DNA from: Streptococcus sp. S5
GTDB taxonomy: Bacteria > Bacillota > Bacilli > Lactobacillales > Streptococcaceae
Assembly: GCF_034134805.1 (NCBI RefSeq)
Contig: NZ_CP139419.1
Span: 1,116,001-1,180,000, forward strand
Reading direction: 5' to 3'
DNA length: 64,000 nt
The notes beneath the pieces were generated by a model. That model was not told the origin of the DNA. It saw only the letters and a list, made by a program, of their open reading frames with translations, and searched no databases. How positions within the stretch are numbered: position 1 is the first letter of the stretch; every line of letters starts with the position of its first letter. Below are positions 1 through 7,932 of this stretch, in pieces. The position numbers were made by a program, and so were the translations under genes.

Positions 1-612
1 GGAGAAGGCTTGCGACTGCGTTATAGAGAGTTGGTGCAACAAGCCGAAGAAGACTTGGCTAAGGAAAAACAAGTTGCCTACCCAGAGATTGATCTTACAG
101 TTATCTTTGTGCAATTGTATTTAGAAGGCCATCCAAGCGGGAATAGTGTTGTCCACCTCAAAGAGTGGGGACGTTTGATTGCGCGGACTTTCCGTGTCCT
201 TTCTCGCAAACGGTTGGAGCTTTATCCTCACACGAAAGAAGTATTAGAGGATATGAAAGCTGCAGGTTGCCGGATCTTTCTCTTATCCAATGCCCAAGCG
301 GATTTTACCAATCCGGAGATTGATTTGGTTGGTTTGAGAGAACTTTTCCATGCCATTTACTTGTCATCTGATGCAGGTATTCGCAAACCTCAGCCAGAGT
401 TTCTCTTGGAAGTGATGAAAGAACACCAGTTGAACCCTGAGAAAACGGTCATGGTGGGGAATGACTTTACGACAGATGTCGCCGTGGCCCAAAGTATCGG
501 GATGGAGAGTATCTTGATCAATACCTTCCCATATTCTGATGTTGAACTTCGAGAGAAGAATCAAGCAGGTGTGCGCGTGATTCAAGATATTCGAGAATTA
601 CAGGAAGATTGA
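1..612 (+). CDS. HAD-family hydrolase, 5' end outside window
   Basis: The frame is open from the first base, so the TTG at base 10 is not the true start; about 203 C-terminal codons are visible. The N-terminal DxD nucleophile motif lies off the window. The remaining HAD motifs are present: the motif II serine in LLSNAQ, the motif III lysine in IRKPQPE and the motif IV acidic pair in VGNDFTTDV. The helical segment before motif II fits a type I cap. The family hydrolyses small phosphorylated metabolites in the cytoplasm; the substrate cannot be told from what is visible. A terminator hairpin follows the stop. Confidence 0.85.
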   Translation, partial: GEGLRLRYRELVQQAEEDLAKEKQVAYPEIDLTVIFVQLYLEGHPSGNSVVHLKEWGRLIARTFRVLSRKRLELYPHTKEVLEDMKAAGCRIFLLSNAQADFTNPEIDLVGLRELFHAIYLSSDAGIRKPQPEFLLEVMKEHQLNPEKTVMVGNDFTTDVAVAQSIGMESILINTFPYSDVELREKNQAGVRVIQDIRELQED

Positions 613-630
613 AAAATATCATCTATGTAG

Positions 631-656
631 GGAGGCCAAGTCGCCTCCATTTTTCT
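631..656 (+). terminator. Rho-independent terminator after HAD hydrolase gene
   Basis: A GC-rich 6-bp stem (GGAGGC / GCCTCC) with a short loop is followed by a T-rich run. It separates the HAD gene from the yjdM-like gene. Confidence 0.7.
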
Positions 657-740
657 TGAAAATGCTACAGTCGAGCAGGATTTGTCAAATTTTCGCTTTC
701 ATGGTATACTATGAAAGTTAATTTGAATAAGGAGATAAAA

Positions 741-1076
741 ATGAATAACTTACCAAACTGTCCAAAATGTAACTCTGAATACGTCTATGAAGATGGAGCG
801 CTCTTGGTGTGCCCAGAGTGTGCGTATGAATGGAACCCAGCTGAGGTCGTAGAAGAAGAAGGTGTTGTAGCCATCGACGCGAATGGAAATAAATTGGCTG
901 ATGGCGATACAGTGACCTTGATCAAAGATTTGAAAGTCAAGGGTGCACCGAAAGATTTGAAACAAGGTACGCGTGTGAAAAACATCCGTATCGTGGAAGG
1001 AGACCACAACATCGATTGTAAAATTGATGGCTTTGGCGCAATGAAACTCAAATCAGAATTTGTGAAGAAAATCTAA
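741..1076 (+). CDS. yjdM: PhnA/YjdM-family zinc-ribbon protein
   Basis: A 111-residue cytoplasmic protein. Residues about 5-30 form a zinc ribbon with two CPxC-type knuckles (CPKC and CPEC, about 18 residues apart). A small beta-rich domain follows, with the family's [15 protein letters not shown] and [14 protein letters not shown] segments. The family was once called alkylphosphonate utilisation protein PhnA but is not part of C-P lyase, and its biochemical role is unsettled. The ATG at 741 is chosen over the upstream in-frame codon at 711 because AAGGAG lies about 8 bases before it and the zinc ribbon begins immediately after it. Confidence 0.88.
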   Translation: MNNLPNCPKCNSEYVYEDGALLVCPECAYEWNPAEVVEEEGVVAIDANGNKLADGDTVTLIKDLKVKGAPKDLKQGTRVKNIRIVEGDHNIDCKIDGFGAMKLKSEFVKKI

Positions 1077-1085
1077 AGATAAGAG

Positions 1086-1109
1086 GAAGGGCCTAGCCCC
1101 TTTTCTTTC
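1086..1109 (+). terminator. Short terminator-like hairpin after yjdM
   Basis: AAGGGC is paired with GCCCCTT around a CTAG loop and followed by TTCTTTC. The stem is short, so this may be a weak terminator or only a spacer before the next gene. Confidence 0.45.
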
Positions 1110-1120
1110 AGGAGAATGCT

Positions 1121-1759
1121 ATGAAATTCAAACTATTATTTAGCTATCGTTTTCTATTGTTTATCTTAAGTGTGCTCGGAGTTTATCTGCAACTGACCAA
1201 GCATGGTGGCTTTGGCATGATGCTCTATTACACCATTTTATCCAACATGTTGGTCATGTTCTTCATGGGAGATATGGTTTGGCGCATGGTTCGAGGTCGT
1301 TCGACCCAGACTCAGGGCTACCTTCGTATGAAAGGCGCAGTTACCATGTCCATTATGATTACCTGTGTCATCTACCACTTTATGTTGGCGCCTATTGCGA
1401 CACCAGAGAAGTTTTATCGTTTGGAAAACTTCCTCTGTCATTACATCGTTCCTTTGATGTTCTTCTTTGATACTCTAGTGATTGATAAAGCCAAGCAATA
1501 CCGTAAGCTCGATCCCTTCCTTTGGACCTCGATTCCCCTGGCTTACATGCTCTTTGCCCTTCTCAATGGATTGGTCTTGAAGTGGCCAATTCCAGGTGCA
1601 AAAGATAGTCCCTTTGCCTATTTCTTTATCAATGTGAATAAATACGGCTGGGCCTTTGTTGGCAAATGGGTGGTGATCATTTTTATCGCCTACCTCTTAG
1701 CTGGCTATGTGCTCTATGGGATCAAAAATATCAAGCGAAAATCGGCTGTTTCTGAGTAA
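1121..1759 (+). CDS. Pr6Pr-family-like integral membrane protein
   Basis: A 212-residue polytopic membrane protein with about six hydrophobic helices separated by short basic loops, ending in a lysine-rich cytoplasmic tail. The overall pattern (first helix after a short basic N-terminus, a conserved YTILSNMLV-like segment, a His in helix 3 at VIYHFML and another in LCHYIVP) resembles the Pr6Pr/FAR-17a/AIG1-like membrane proteins of Firmicutes. Their function in bacteria is unknown. The ATG at 1121 has a good ribosome binding site (CAGGAG) 6-7 bases upstream. The gene stands alone before the pyr promoter. Confidence 0.75.
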   Translation: MKFKLLFSYRFLLFILSVLGVYLQLTKHGGFGMMLYYTILSNMLVMFFMGDMVWRMVRGRSTQTQGYLRMKGAVTMSIMITCVIYHFMLAPIATPEKFYRLENFLCHYIVPLMFFFDTLVIDKAKQYRKLDPFLWTSIPLAYMLFALLNGLVLKWPIPGAKDSPFAYFFINVNKYGWAFVGKWVVIIFIAYLLAGYVLYGIKNIKRKSAVSE

Positions 1760-1825
1760 AAGCCGAACGTTATTCGGATGAAAAGAAATATTTTTAAATT
1801 TTTTTGAAAAATGTTGAGTTTTTTC

Positions 1826-1854
1826 TTGCATGTCGTTTGAAACTGTGATATAGT
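1826..1854 (+). promoter_or_regulatory. Predicted promoter of the pyr operon
   Basis: TTGCAT at 1826-1831 and TATAGT at 1849-1854 are separated by 17 bases. The resulting transcript would begin just upstream of the pyr leader. It is the only well-spaced sigma-70-type promoter seen between the membrane protein gene and pyrR. Confidence 0.65.
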
Positions 1855-1861
1855 TATCTCA

Positions 1862-2000
1862 ATTAAATAAATCCTTTAATCCTGTCCCGTGAGGCAGGCA
1901 AGGAGACTGTGAAAAACAATGGCTAGGACCATAGAGCGAGACTCTATCCTCTTAGACCATTCATTTGCTGAACCTCCTTGAAAAAGGAGGTTTTTCTTTT
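1862..2000 (+). promoter_or_regulatory. PyrR-binding pyrimidine attenuator leader
   Basis: The 150-base untranslated region before pyrR contains the elements of a PyrR attenuator. A purine-rich hairpin region at about 1876-1905 includes CCCGTGAGGCAGGC, which resembles the conserved PyrR-binding loop. A strong Rho-independent terminator lies at 1971-1999 (AACCTCCTT / AAGGAGGTT plus T-run). In this established mechanism UMP-bound PyrR stabilises the anti-antiterminator, so that the terminator forms when pyrimidines are plentiful. Position, gene order and terminator all fit; the alternative fold was not computed. Confidence 0.85.
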
Positions 2001-2018
2001 ACAACTAAGGAGGACTGA

Positions 2019-2537
2019 ATGAAAACCAAAGAAGTCGTTGATGATTTGACGATGAAACGGGCCATTACCCGTATCACCTACGAAATCATTGAACGAAACA
2101 AAGATTTGAGCCAGATTGTGCTGGTGGGGATCAAGACGCGTGGTGTTTACATCGCTCGCCGGATCCAAGAACGCCTCTCTCAGCTGGAACAAATCGATGT
2201 CCCTGTAGCAGAACTAGATACCAAGCCTTTCCGAGATGATATGAAGGCGACAGAAGATACAACGGTCTTACCAGTTGATATCGCTCATAGAGAAGTTATC
2301 TTGATCGATGATGTTCTCTATACAGGTCGCACGATACGCGCTGCCATTGATAATCTGGTCAGTCACGGTCGTCCTGCTCGAGTGAGTCTTGCGGTTCTAG
2401 TAGACCGTGGGCATCGGGAGTTGCCGATTCGTCCAGACTTTGTTGGGAAAAATATCCCGACAAGTAAGTCAGAGGAAATCATTGTCGAGATGGTGGAGCT
2501 AGACGGTCAAGACCGCGTCCTCATCAAAGAAGCTTAA
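2019..2537 (+). CDS. pyrR: Bifunctional pyr operon attenuator / uracil phosphoribosyltransferase PyrR
   Basis: A 172-residue protein, the usual PyrR length. The PRPP-binding loop is clear at [17 protein letters not shown] (about residues 90-106), and the N-terminal KTRG segment in [13 protein letters not shown] is also typical. PyrR binds the 5' leader RNA of pyr mRNAs in response to UMP/PRPP and has some uracil phosphoribosyltransferase activity. AAGGAGG lies 6-7 bases before the ATG. It is the first gene of the pyr unit, directly behind its own attenuator, so it should be autoregulated. Confidence 0.96.
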   Translation: MKTKEVVDDLTMKRAITRITYEIIERNKDLSQIVLVGIKTRGVYIARRIQERLSQLEQIDVPVAELDTKPFRDDMKATEDTTVLPVDIAHREVILIDDVLYTGRTIRAAIDNLVSHGRPARVSLAVLVDRGHRELPIRPDFVGKNIPTSKSEEIIVEMVELDGQDRVLIKEA

Positions 2538-2583
2538 ACAAATTGTAAATTATTTGCATTCACATTATAAAAGGAGAATCAAC

Positions 2584-3507
2584 ATGTCTGAAAATCAAAT
2601 CGCTCTTAAAAACCTTGTCTCAATGGAAACTCTTACCAATGAAGAAGTAATGGCATTGATCAAACGTGGGATTGAGTTCAAAAACGGAGCTAAAGCATCC
2701 TACGAAGACCAACACATCATCTCTAACCTTTTCTTTGAACCTTCAACTCGTACCCACAAAGCCTTTGAAGTGGCAGAGTTGAAATTGGGATGTGATCTCC
2801 TTGACTTTGATGTGAAGACAAGCTCTGTGAACAAAGGGGAAACACTTTACGATACCATCTTAACCATGTCAGCTCTTGGAGTAGATGTCTGTGTCATCCG
2901 TCACCCTGAAGTCGACTACTACAAAGAATTGGTTGAAAGTCCAACGATCACTGCATCTATCGTCAATGGTGGGGACGGTTCAGGTCAACACCCAAGCCAA
3001 AGCTTGCTTGATTTGATGACTATCTACCAAGAATTCGGTCACTTTGATGGTTTGAAAGTTTGTATCGCTGGGGACTTGGATCACTCACGTGTGGCAAAAT
3101 CAAATATGCAAATCTTGAAACGTTTGGGAGCAACCCTCTACTTTGCAGGTCCAGACGAATGGAGAAGTGCGGAATTTGAAGACTATGGAACCTTCGTCAC
3201 TATCGATGAAGTCATTGAAGAAGTGGATGTGATGATGTTCTTGCGTGTGCAACACGAACGTCATGATTACGAATCACTCTTCTCTAAAGAAAACTACCAC
3301 CGTCTTCACGGTTTGACACAAGAACGTTATGACCGTATGAAAGATACTGCGATCTTGATGCACCCAGCACCAGTCAACCGTGACGTTGAAATTGCGGACC
3401 ACTTGGTAGAAGCTCCTAAATCACGTATCGTAGAACAAATGACTAACGGTGTCTTTGTCCGTATGGCCATTATTGAAGCCGTCCTTAAAGGTCGCGGTGC
3501 AAAATAA
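2584..3507 (+). CDS. pyrB: Aspartate carbamoyltransferase catalytic subunit
   Basis: A 307-residue ATCase, normal length. It catalyses carbamoyl phosphate + L-aspartate to N-carbamoyl-L-aspartate, the committed step of UMP synthesis. Seen in sequence: the carbamoyl-phosphate loop [12 protein letters not shown] (about residues 45-56), the [14 protein letters not shown] segment with the catalytic His-Pro, [12 protein letters not shown], and [12 protein letters not shown] near the C-terminus. All key residues look intact, unlike the two following genes. The ATG at 2584 is preferred to the ATG at 2554 because AAAGGAG lies just before it and the conserved N-terminus starts there. It sits 46 bp after pyrR, so it is probably co-transcribed. 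Confidence 0.96.
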   Translation: MSENQIALKNLVSMETLTNEEVMALIKRGIEFKNGAKASYEDQHIISNLFFEPSTRTHKAFEVAELKLGCDLLDFDVKTSSVNKGETLYDTILTMSALGVDVCVIRHPEVDYYKELVESPTITASIVNGGDGSGQHPSQSLLDLMTIYQEFGHFDGLKVCIAGDLDHSRVAKSNMQILKRLGATLYFAGPDEWRSAEFEDYGTFVTIDEVIEEVDVMMFLRVQHERHDYESLFSKENYHRLHGLTQERYDRMKDTAILMHPAPVNRDVEIADHLVEAPKSRIVEQMTNGVFVRMAIIEAVLKGRGAK

Positions 3508-3523
3508 GATAACTGACAATTCA

Positions 3524-3584
3524 TTGAAAGGAAAGAAAGAGGACAGAGTAGAGAGCTACATGGAATCTGACTTTCCTTTTTTTG
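3524..3584 (+). terminator. Possible terminator between pyrB and the carA-like gene
   Basis: GAAAGGAAAG and CTTTCCTTTTTTT form a 9-10 bp stem around a long loop of about 38 bases, ending in a T-run. If functional it would partly uncouple the carA/carB-like genes from the PyrR-controlled transcript. The loop is unusually long and the stem is A/G-rich, so this is tentative. Confidence 0.4.
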
Positions 3585-3631
3585 AGGAACTATGATAAAA
3601 TTGGACTAGTGAAAAAGAAGGGAGGGGTTCG

Positions 3632-4723
3632 ATGAAACGATTATTGGTCCTAGAGGATGGGACTGTATTTGAAGGAGAAGCCTTTGGTGCAGACTTATAT
3701 GTGACTGGTGAATTGGTCTTTACGACAGCCATGACAGGCTATCAAGAATTGATCACGGATCAGGCTTTTAGTGGCCAGATCCTCTCCTTTACCTTTCCAG
3801 TTATTGGCGCAACAGGGATCAATCGAGATGATTCTGAATCGATTACTCCCACTTGTTTGGCAGTAGTGGTTCAACATCTGGTGGAGATGCCGAGCAATTG
3901 GCGGCAACAGATGACCTTGGATGAATTCTTGAAGCGAAAAAAAATCCCTGGTATTGTAGGGATTGATACGAGACAGGTGGCAAAAATTGTCCGCAAGTAT
4001 GGACGGATGAAGGCGACTGTCATTAACAAGGGGGATTCAATTGAGCATATTTTGGATCAGTTGCGAGCGACAGTCCTTCCCAAAGACCAAGTGCGTCAAG
4101 TCTCGACAAAAACAGCCTATGCTGTACCAGGTTTTGGAAAGAGTATTGCCTTGATCGATCTAGGGGTCAAGCACTCTGTCTTACGCCAGCTGAGTCAAAG
4201 GGACTGTAATGTCACGGTCTATCCCTATGATATCTCTTATGATGAACTGATGGAACAGCAGCCCGATGGCGTTATTTTATCCAGTGGGCCTGGAGATCCC
4301 CATCAGGTGAAAAAACTCTGTCGCTTGATCCAAAAAATCAATGGTCAAATTCCGATCTGGGGCATGGGCTTGGGAGCACAGGTACTGGCTCAAGCTTATG
4401 GAGCGGAGCTAGCTCCCATGGAAGTTGGACACTTCGGATTAAATATTCCTGTTCGTGAAATTGCGACAGGAAAAATCGAGATAACGAGTCAAAATCACTT
4501 GTATAGTATCGCACGCGATAGCCTACCCCATGATTTATTGGTCACGCATGAAAACGTCAATGACCATAGTATCGAAGCTTTTCGCCATCGTTACCAACCG
4601 ATTTTAGGGGTTCAATTCCAAGTGGATGCTAGTCCAGGGCCAAGGGAAAATCTCTATTTTTACGATGAATTTTTAGAGTTGATTGATGCCAAAATTCACG
4701 AAAGTAGAAGGGAGAAGGAATGA
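3632..4723 (+). CDS. carA: CarA-like protein, glutaminase active site lost
   Basis: A 363-residue homologue of the carbamoyl phosphate synthase small subunit with full family length. The N-terminal domain is well conserved (LVLEDGTVFEGEAFGA, FTTAMTGYQE, KIPGIVGIDTRQ), and the C-terminal class I amidotransferase fold is recognisable (ILSSGPGDP, EVGHFGLN, SQNH, ASPGP). The active site is not conserved: the nucleophile motif GIC(M/L)GHQ reads GMGLGAQ, so Cys is Gly246 and the next His is Ala249, and the catalytic VQFHP-D/E reads VQFQVD, so His is Gln330. It therefore should not hydrolyse glutamine. The frame is uninterrupted, the RBS (GGGAGG) is good and the stop overlaps the next start. Either a decaying carA or a repurposed paralogue. 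Confidence 0.9.
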   Translation: MKRLLVLEDGTVFEGEAFGADLYVTGELVFTTAMTGYQELITDQAFSGQILSFTFPVIGATGINRDDSESITPTCLAVVVQHLVEMPSNWRQQMTLDEFLKRKKIPGIVGIDTRQVAKIVRKYGRMKATVINKGDSIEHILDQLRATVLPKDQVRQVSTKTAYAVPGFGKSIALIDLGVKHSVLRQLSQRDCNVTVYPYDISYDELMEQQPDGVILSSGPGDPHQVKKLCRLIQKINGQIPIWGMGLGAQVLAQAYGAELAPMEVGHFGLNIPVREIATGKIEITSQNHLYSIARDSLPHDLLVTHENVNDHSIEAFRHRYQPILGVQFQVDASPGPRENLYFYDEFLELIDAKIHESRREKE

Positions 4724-6459
4724 TGAAAGAAAACCAGAAATTGCTTCTCCTATTTGGAGATTCTTATCAGGATATTAGCCTCTTGGCTGCGGTAAATGAA
4801 GCACAAAAACTGAATGCCAAGAATGGAAATGCTCTTGTCCTTTATCTGGGTGAAGAAAATGCTATCACACAGGAAGCTGGAGAACAGGTTGTAGTCAGTA
4901 AGCTCAAGTTGGATGCTCTTAGGACGACTCTTCTTTCCTATACAGGATCTCGTTTGCTCCTAACCTTTGCGGATAAACAGATTTTGAACCTCTTGTTTCG
5001 TTTGGAAGAAACTGGATTTTTCAAAGACGCATCGATCATGATTATCGGACCGAGCCTCCAACGCTACCGTAGTTTTTATCAGCAGGCGGATCAACGACGC
5101 CTCTTTCAAGAGTTGGGCTATCAGGTACCCGCTTCCGCACTGGTTGGTTCGGTTCGCGAAGCCATCGAGTTTTCTGAAGGCATTCAATTTCCCATTATGA
5201 TCTGGCCGGTAGCGAGTAAGCAAGGGCAGGGGCGAAAGATTGCTCATAACCTGGATGACTTGTGCGAAGCAGTAGAAACGGGACTTTCTGTCTCTCCAAG
5301 TCAGCAGTGTTTGCTAGAATTTTCGACCTATGGCTTTAAGGAACTGGATTTTGTCGTCATGCGGGATCGCGAAGACAACCACTACCTGGCGTCCTCTATT
5401 GAAAGCATTGATCCTGTCGGGATCCACTCTAGTGACTCTTATCAATTTATGCCAGCGGTTACCCTGACTGACCGGGAGTTTCAAAATCTTCGTGAAGCAG
5501 CGATCCACATCAGTCGCTATTTGAAGCTGACAGGAGCCATTTCGATCAAGTTTGCTTTGGATCCGACGAGCTATGCTTTTTATATCCTAGAAGTTAATCC
5601 ATTTGCTTCAGATAGTATCTCGATGGCCTCTATGGGCTTGGGCTATTCCTTGTTTGAGCAAGGAGTACAGTTGCAATTAGGGCGGTCTCTCGAGCATTTG
5701 CCTCATCCCCTATTAAAAGATCTAAAGGCTGTTTACGAACCGAGTTTGGACTATATCTTCTTTAAGATCCCGATTTTTTCTGATGCTGCTAAAAATGCCC
5801 GCCTCAATACCCAAATTCACTCTTATGGGGCAGTTTATGGATTTGGGAAGAGAATCGATGAAGCTTATCAACAAGCTCTAGAAACCATTAAAGACAAGAA
5901 CTTGCTGACCATCCTTCCTGAGGAAATGAGCGATGATGAATTAATCCAGAAAATTGCTCGTCATATGCCCCACCGGCTCTTCTATATCTTAGAAGCCTTG
6001 AAACGTGGTTTTGAGTTTGAGGAACTCTTGGATTTGAGTAAATTAGCACCTGTCTATTTGCAGGTTCTAGCCAACCTTGTAGCAATGGAAAAAGCGGAAA
6101 AAGTTGCAACAAGCCCAGCCTTTCTTCCGGTTGATCCATCAGCTGGCTTATATGAGGTCAAAGCGGGAGCAGCCTATTATCTGACCCAGAATGGAACCAA
6201 TGAATCATTGGCTTTGGACGCAGCTTGTGTCTTGGTGGATGATCTAGAAATCCGCGATGAGCGTTTTTACCAAAAGGTGAGAAAGCTGGTGAAAGAGCTG
6301 AAAGAAAAAGGACAACAGGTGATCTTACTCACGAATCGTCCTTTTACAGAATCTTTGGCAGATAAAGTCTATTATCTTCCGATCAATGAGACAAGCCTTC
6401 ATTTGGTTCAGACCATTGATCAAGTCAAAGATATTGTCAAGCTTTCTAATCTACAATAA
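4720..6459 (+). CDS. carB: Truncated, divergent CarB-like protein
   Basis: A 579-residue homologue of the carbamoyl phosphate synthase large subunit, which normally has about 1060 residues. In order: a divergent pre-ATP-grasp segment without the GSGPI..GQ loop (1-120); ATP-grasp domain 1 (about 121-390) with AIEFSEGIQFP, IAHNLDDL, ESIDPVGIH, SIKFALDP and EVNP; the oligomerisation domain (about 400-470, RLFYILEALKRGFEFEEL); and only the start of the second half (VDPSAGLYEVKAGAAYY). The second ATP-grasp and MGS allosteric domains are absent. Key residues are changed: the VRP arginine is Trp162, EVNPR is EVNPF (Phe295), and the glycine-rich GGTGGG loop reads SKQGQGRK. Catalysis is unlikely. It overlaps the carA-like gene by 4 bp (ATGA), suggesting coupled translation. 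Confidence 0.9.
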   Translation: MMKENQKLLLLFGDSYQDISLLAAVNEAQKLNAKNGNALVLYLGEENAITQEAGEQVVVSKLKLDALRTTLLSYTGSRLLLTFADKQILNLLFRLEETGFFKDASIMIIGPSLQRYRSFYQQADQRRLFQELGYQVPASALVGSVREAIEFSEGIQFPIMIWPVASKQGQGRKIAHNLDDLCEAVETGLSVSPSQQCLLEFSTYGFKELDFVVMRDREDNHYLASSIESIDPVGIHSSDSYQFMPAVTLTDREFQNLREAAIHISRYLKLTGAISIKFALDPTSYAFYILEVNPFASDSISMASMGLGYSLFEQGVQLQLGRSLEHLPHPLLKDLKAVYEPSLDYIFFKIPIFSDAAKNARLNTQIHSYGAVYGFGKRIDEAYQQALETIKDKNLLTILPEEMSDDELIQKIARHMPHRLFYILEALKRGFEFEELLDLSKLAPVYLQVLANLVAMEKAEKVATSPAFLPVDPSAGLYEVKAGAAYYLTQNGTNESLALDAACVLVDDLEIRDERFYQKVRKLVKELKEKGQQVILLTNRPFTESLADKVYYLPINETSLHLVQTIDQVKDIVKLSNLQ

Positions 6460-6460
6460 A

Positions 6461-6485
6461 GGATCCGGACAATCAATCCGAATCC
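6461..6485 (+). repeat. Hairpin after the carB-like gene, similar to the pepT-side terminator
   Basis: GGATCCGGA and TCCGAATCC pair (8 of 9) around a short loop directly after the stop codon, but no T-run follows on the plus strand. The arms closely resemble those of the hairpin at 6672-6700, so the two flank the element at 6513-6648 as a diverged direct pair. Confidence 0.55.
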
Positions 6486-6512
6486 TTAGATTGAAAATAA
6501 AATTATATTTTA

Positions 6513-6648
6513 AAACTTTCCTTAGGTGAGTACGGACGTCAGCGAACTTCGAAGAAGTTCCATGACTTAGTTTTGAGCCTGAGGTCTCAAAACTCCCGAG
6601 TGCTAGAAACAAGTGTGTTTCTAGCACTTTTCTCACAGCGGAAAGTTT
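6513..6648. repeat. Cloverleaf-like element with terminal inverted repeats
   Basis: A 136-bp intergenic unit bounded by perfect 9-bp inverted repeats (AAACTTTCC at 6513 and GGAAAGTTT at 6640), with a further GTGAG / CTCAC pairing just inside. Three consecutive hairpins fill the interior: GAACTT/AAGTTC at 6544-6560, GTTTTGAG/CTCAAAAC at 6570-6593, and a perfect 12-bp stem GTGCTAGAAACA / TGTTTCTAGCAC at 6600-6627 followed by TTTTCT. It lies between convergent genes and carries no ORF of note. It could be a MITE-type miniature element or a structured RNA. No second copy was seen in this window. Confidence 0.6.
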
Positions 6649-6671
6649 CGGTACATTCTCAATGATATTTA

Positions 6672-6705
6672 AAGGATTTGGATGTATAATCCGAATCCTT
6701 TTTTG
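6672..6705 (+). terminator. Terminator between carB-like gene and pepT
   Basis: AAGGATTTGGAT and ATCCGAATCCTT pair over 12 bases (one mismatch or G-U), followed by TTTT on the plus strand. On the minus strand the tail is only weakly T-rich, so it best terminates transcripts from the pyr side and may help terminate pepT. Confidence 0.7.
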
Positions 6706-6709
6706 TTTC

Positions 6710-7930
6710 TTATTTTTTGGTCACAATACCGATAATGGTATCAACTGCGCGTTCCATGGTTTGGAGACTTACGTATTCAAAGCGACCATGCATGTTTTCG
6801 CCACCGGCAAAGATATTAGGTGTTGGAATCCCCATAAAGGAAATTTTAGAGCCATCTGTACCACCGCGGATCGGTTCAATGATTGGAGTGATTCCAAGAT
6901 CTTCCATGACTTCCTTAGCAAGGGTGATTGGTGTCATATCTTTTTCAATCACTTGCTTCATGTTGTAATACTGATCTTTGAGGGTGAGGAGAACGCGTTC
7001 GCTACCGAGCTCCGCATTCATCTGATCGGCAATAGATTTCATAAGGTCTTTGCGTTTCTCAAAGCTTTCTGTTTCAAAGTCCCGAATGATATAGCTAGCA
7101 CTTGCTTCCTCGACAGTTCCATCGATGTTCATCAAGTGGTAGAAGCCTTCATAGCCTTCGGTTAATTCTGGACGTGCTCCTTCAGGGAGTTTGTTATGGA
7201 AATCAATGGCCAATTGAAGAGCGTTGATCATTTGACCTTTGGCTGTACCTGGGTGGACATTGCGTCCTTTGAAGGTGATTTCAGCCCCAGCTGCTGAGAA
7301 GGTTTCGTATTGAAGCTCTCCGAGAGGACCACCATCAACAGTATAGGCAAAGTCTACATCAAAATCCTCTGCATCAAATTGATCTGCACCGACTCCGATT
7401 TCTTCATCTGGACCAAAGCCGACACGGATTTCTCCATGTTTGATTTCAGGATGAGCTGTCAGGTATTCAATAGCTGTCATGATTTCAGCGATACCTGACT
7501 TATCGTCTGCCCCCAGAAGAGTAGTACCATCCGTTGTGATCAAGGTTTGTCCCTTGTAGTTGTTCAAATGAGCAAAATTGGCTGGATCGAGTGTGAAACC
7601 AGAGTCACCAAGGGCAATGACACCCCCATCATAATTCTCAACGATTTGAGGATTGACATTTTCGGCATTGAAGTCAGCGGTATCCATGTGAGAGATAAAT
7701 CCAATCTTGCGTGTAAAGCTTGGATCATTAGCTGGAAGTGTTCCAATAGCATAGCCGTTTGGCAAATAGTAGACGTTTTGAAGGCCCATGCGTTTCATCT
7801 CAGGGATCAAGACGTTTGTTGCAAAATCAACTTGTGATTGGGTACTTGGAGTGGTTGTAGAATTTTCATCTGAACGTGTGTTAACTTTTACATAGGTAAT
7901 AAAACGGTCCAACAAATTTTGGTATTTCAT
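6710..7930 (-). CDS. pepT: Peptidase T (tripeptide aminopeptidase)
   Basis: A 406-residue M20-family zinc peptidase, standard PepT length. It releases N-terminal residues from tripeptides in the cytoplasm and contributes to amino acid supply from imported peptides. Seen: the metal ligand His in ISHMDT, the bridging Asp in LLGADDKSG, the catalytic/metal Glu pair in GPDEEIG, the Asp in TVDGGPLGE and the IRGGTDGS loop. The start at MKYQ is preferred to an ATG six bases earlier because AAAGGAG is then about 7 bases away. The start overlaps the stop of the upstream HAD gene region (ATGATCATG), so pepT is the last gene of a three-gene minus-strand unit. Confidence 0.95.
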   Translation of the reverse strand: MKYQNLLDRFITYVKVNTRSDENSTTTPSTQSQVDFATNVLIPEMKRMGLQNVYYLPNGYAIGTLPANDPSFTRKIGFISHMDTADFNAENVNPQIVENYDGGVIALGDSGFTLDPANFAHLNNYKGQTLITTDGTTLLGADDKSGIAEIMTAIEYLTAHPEIKHGEIRVGFGPDEEIGVGADQFDAEDFDVDFAYTVDGGPLGELQYETFSAAGAEITFKGRNVHPGTAKGQMINALQLAIDFHNKLPEGARPELTEGYEGFYHLMNIDGTVEEASASYIIRDFETESFEKRKDLMKSIADQMNAELGSERVLLTLKDQYYNMKQVIEKDMTPITLAKEVMEDLGITPIIEPIRGGTDGSKISFMGIPTPNIFAGGENMHGRFEYVSLQTMERAVDTIIGIVTKK

Positions 7931-7932
7931 GA

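Noticed and set aside
10..612. Complete HAD gene starting at the TTG at base 10
   Set aside because: The frame is open from base 1 and motif I of the family is missing, so the gene is cut by the window edge.
6662..7165. Plus-strand ORF overlapping the 3' end of pepT
   Set aside because: It is antisense to conserved pepT codons and its product resembles no protein family.
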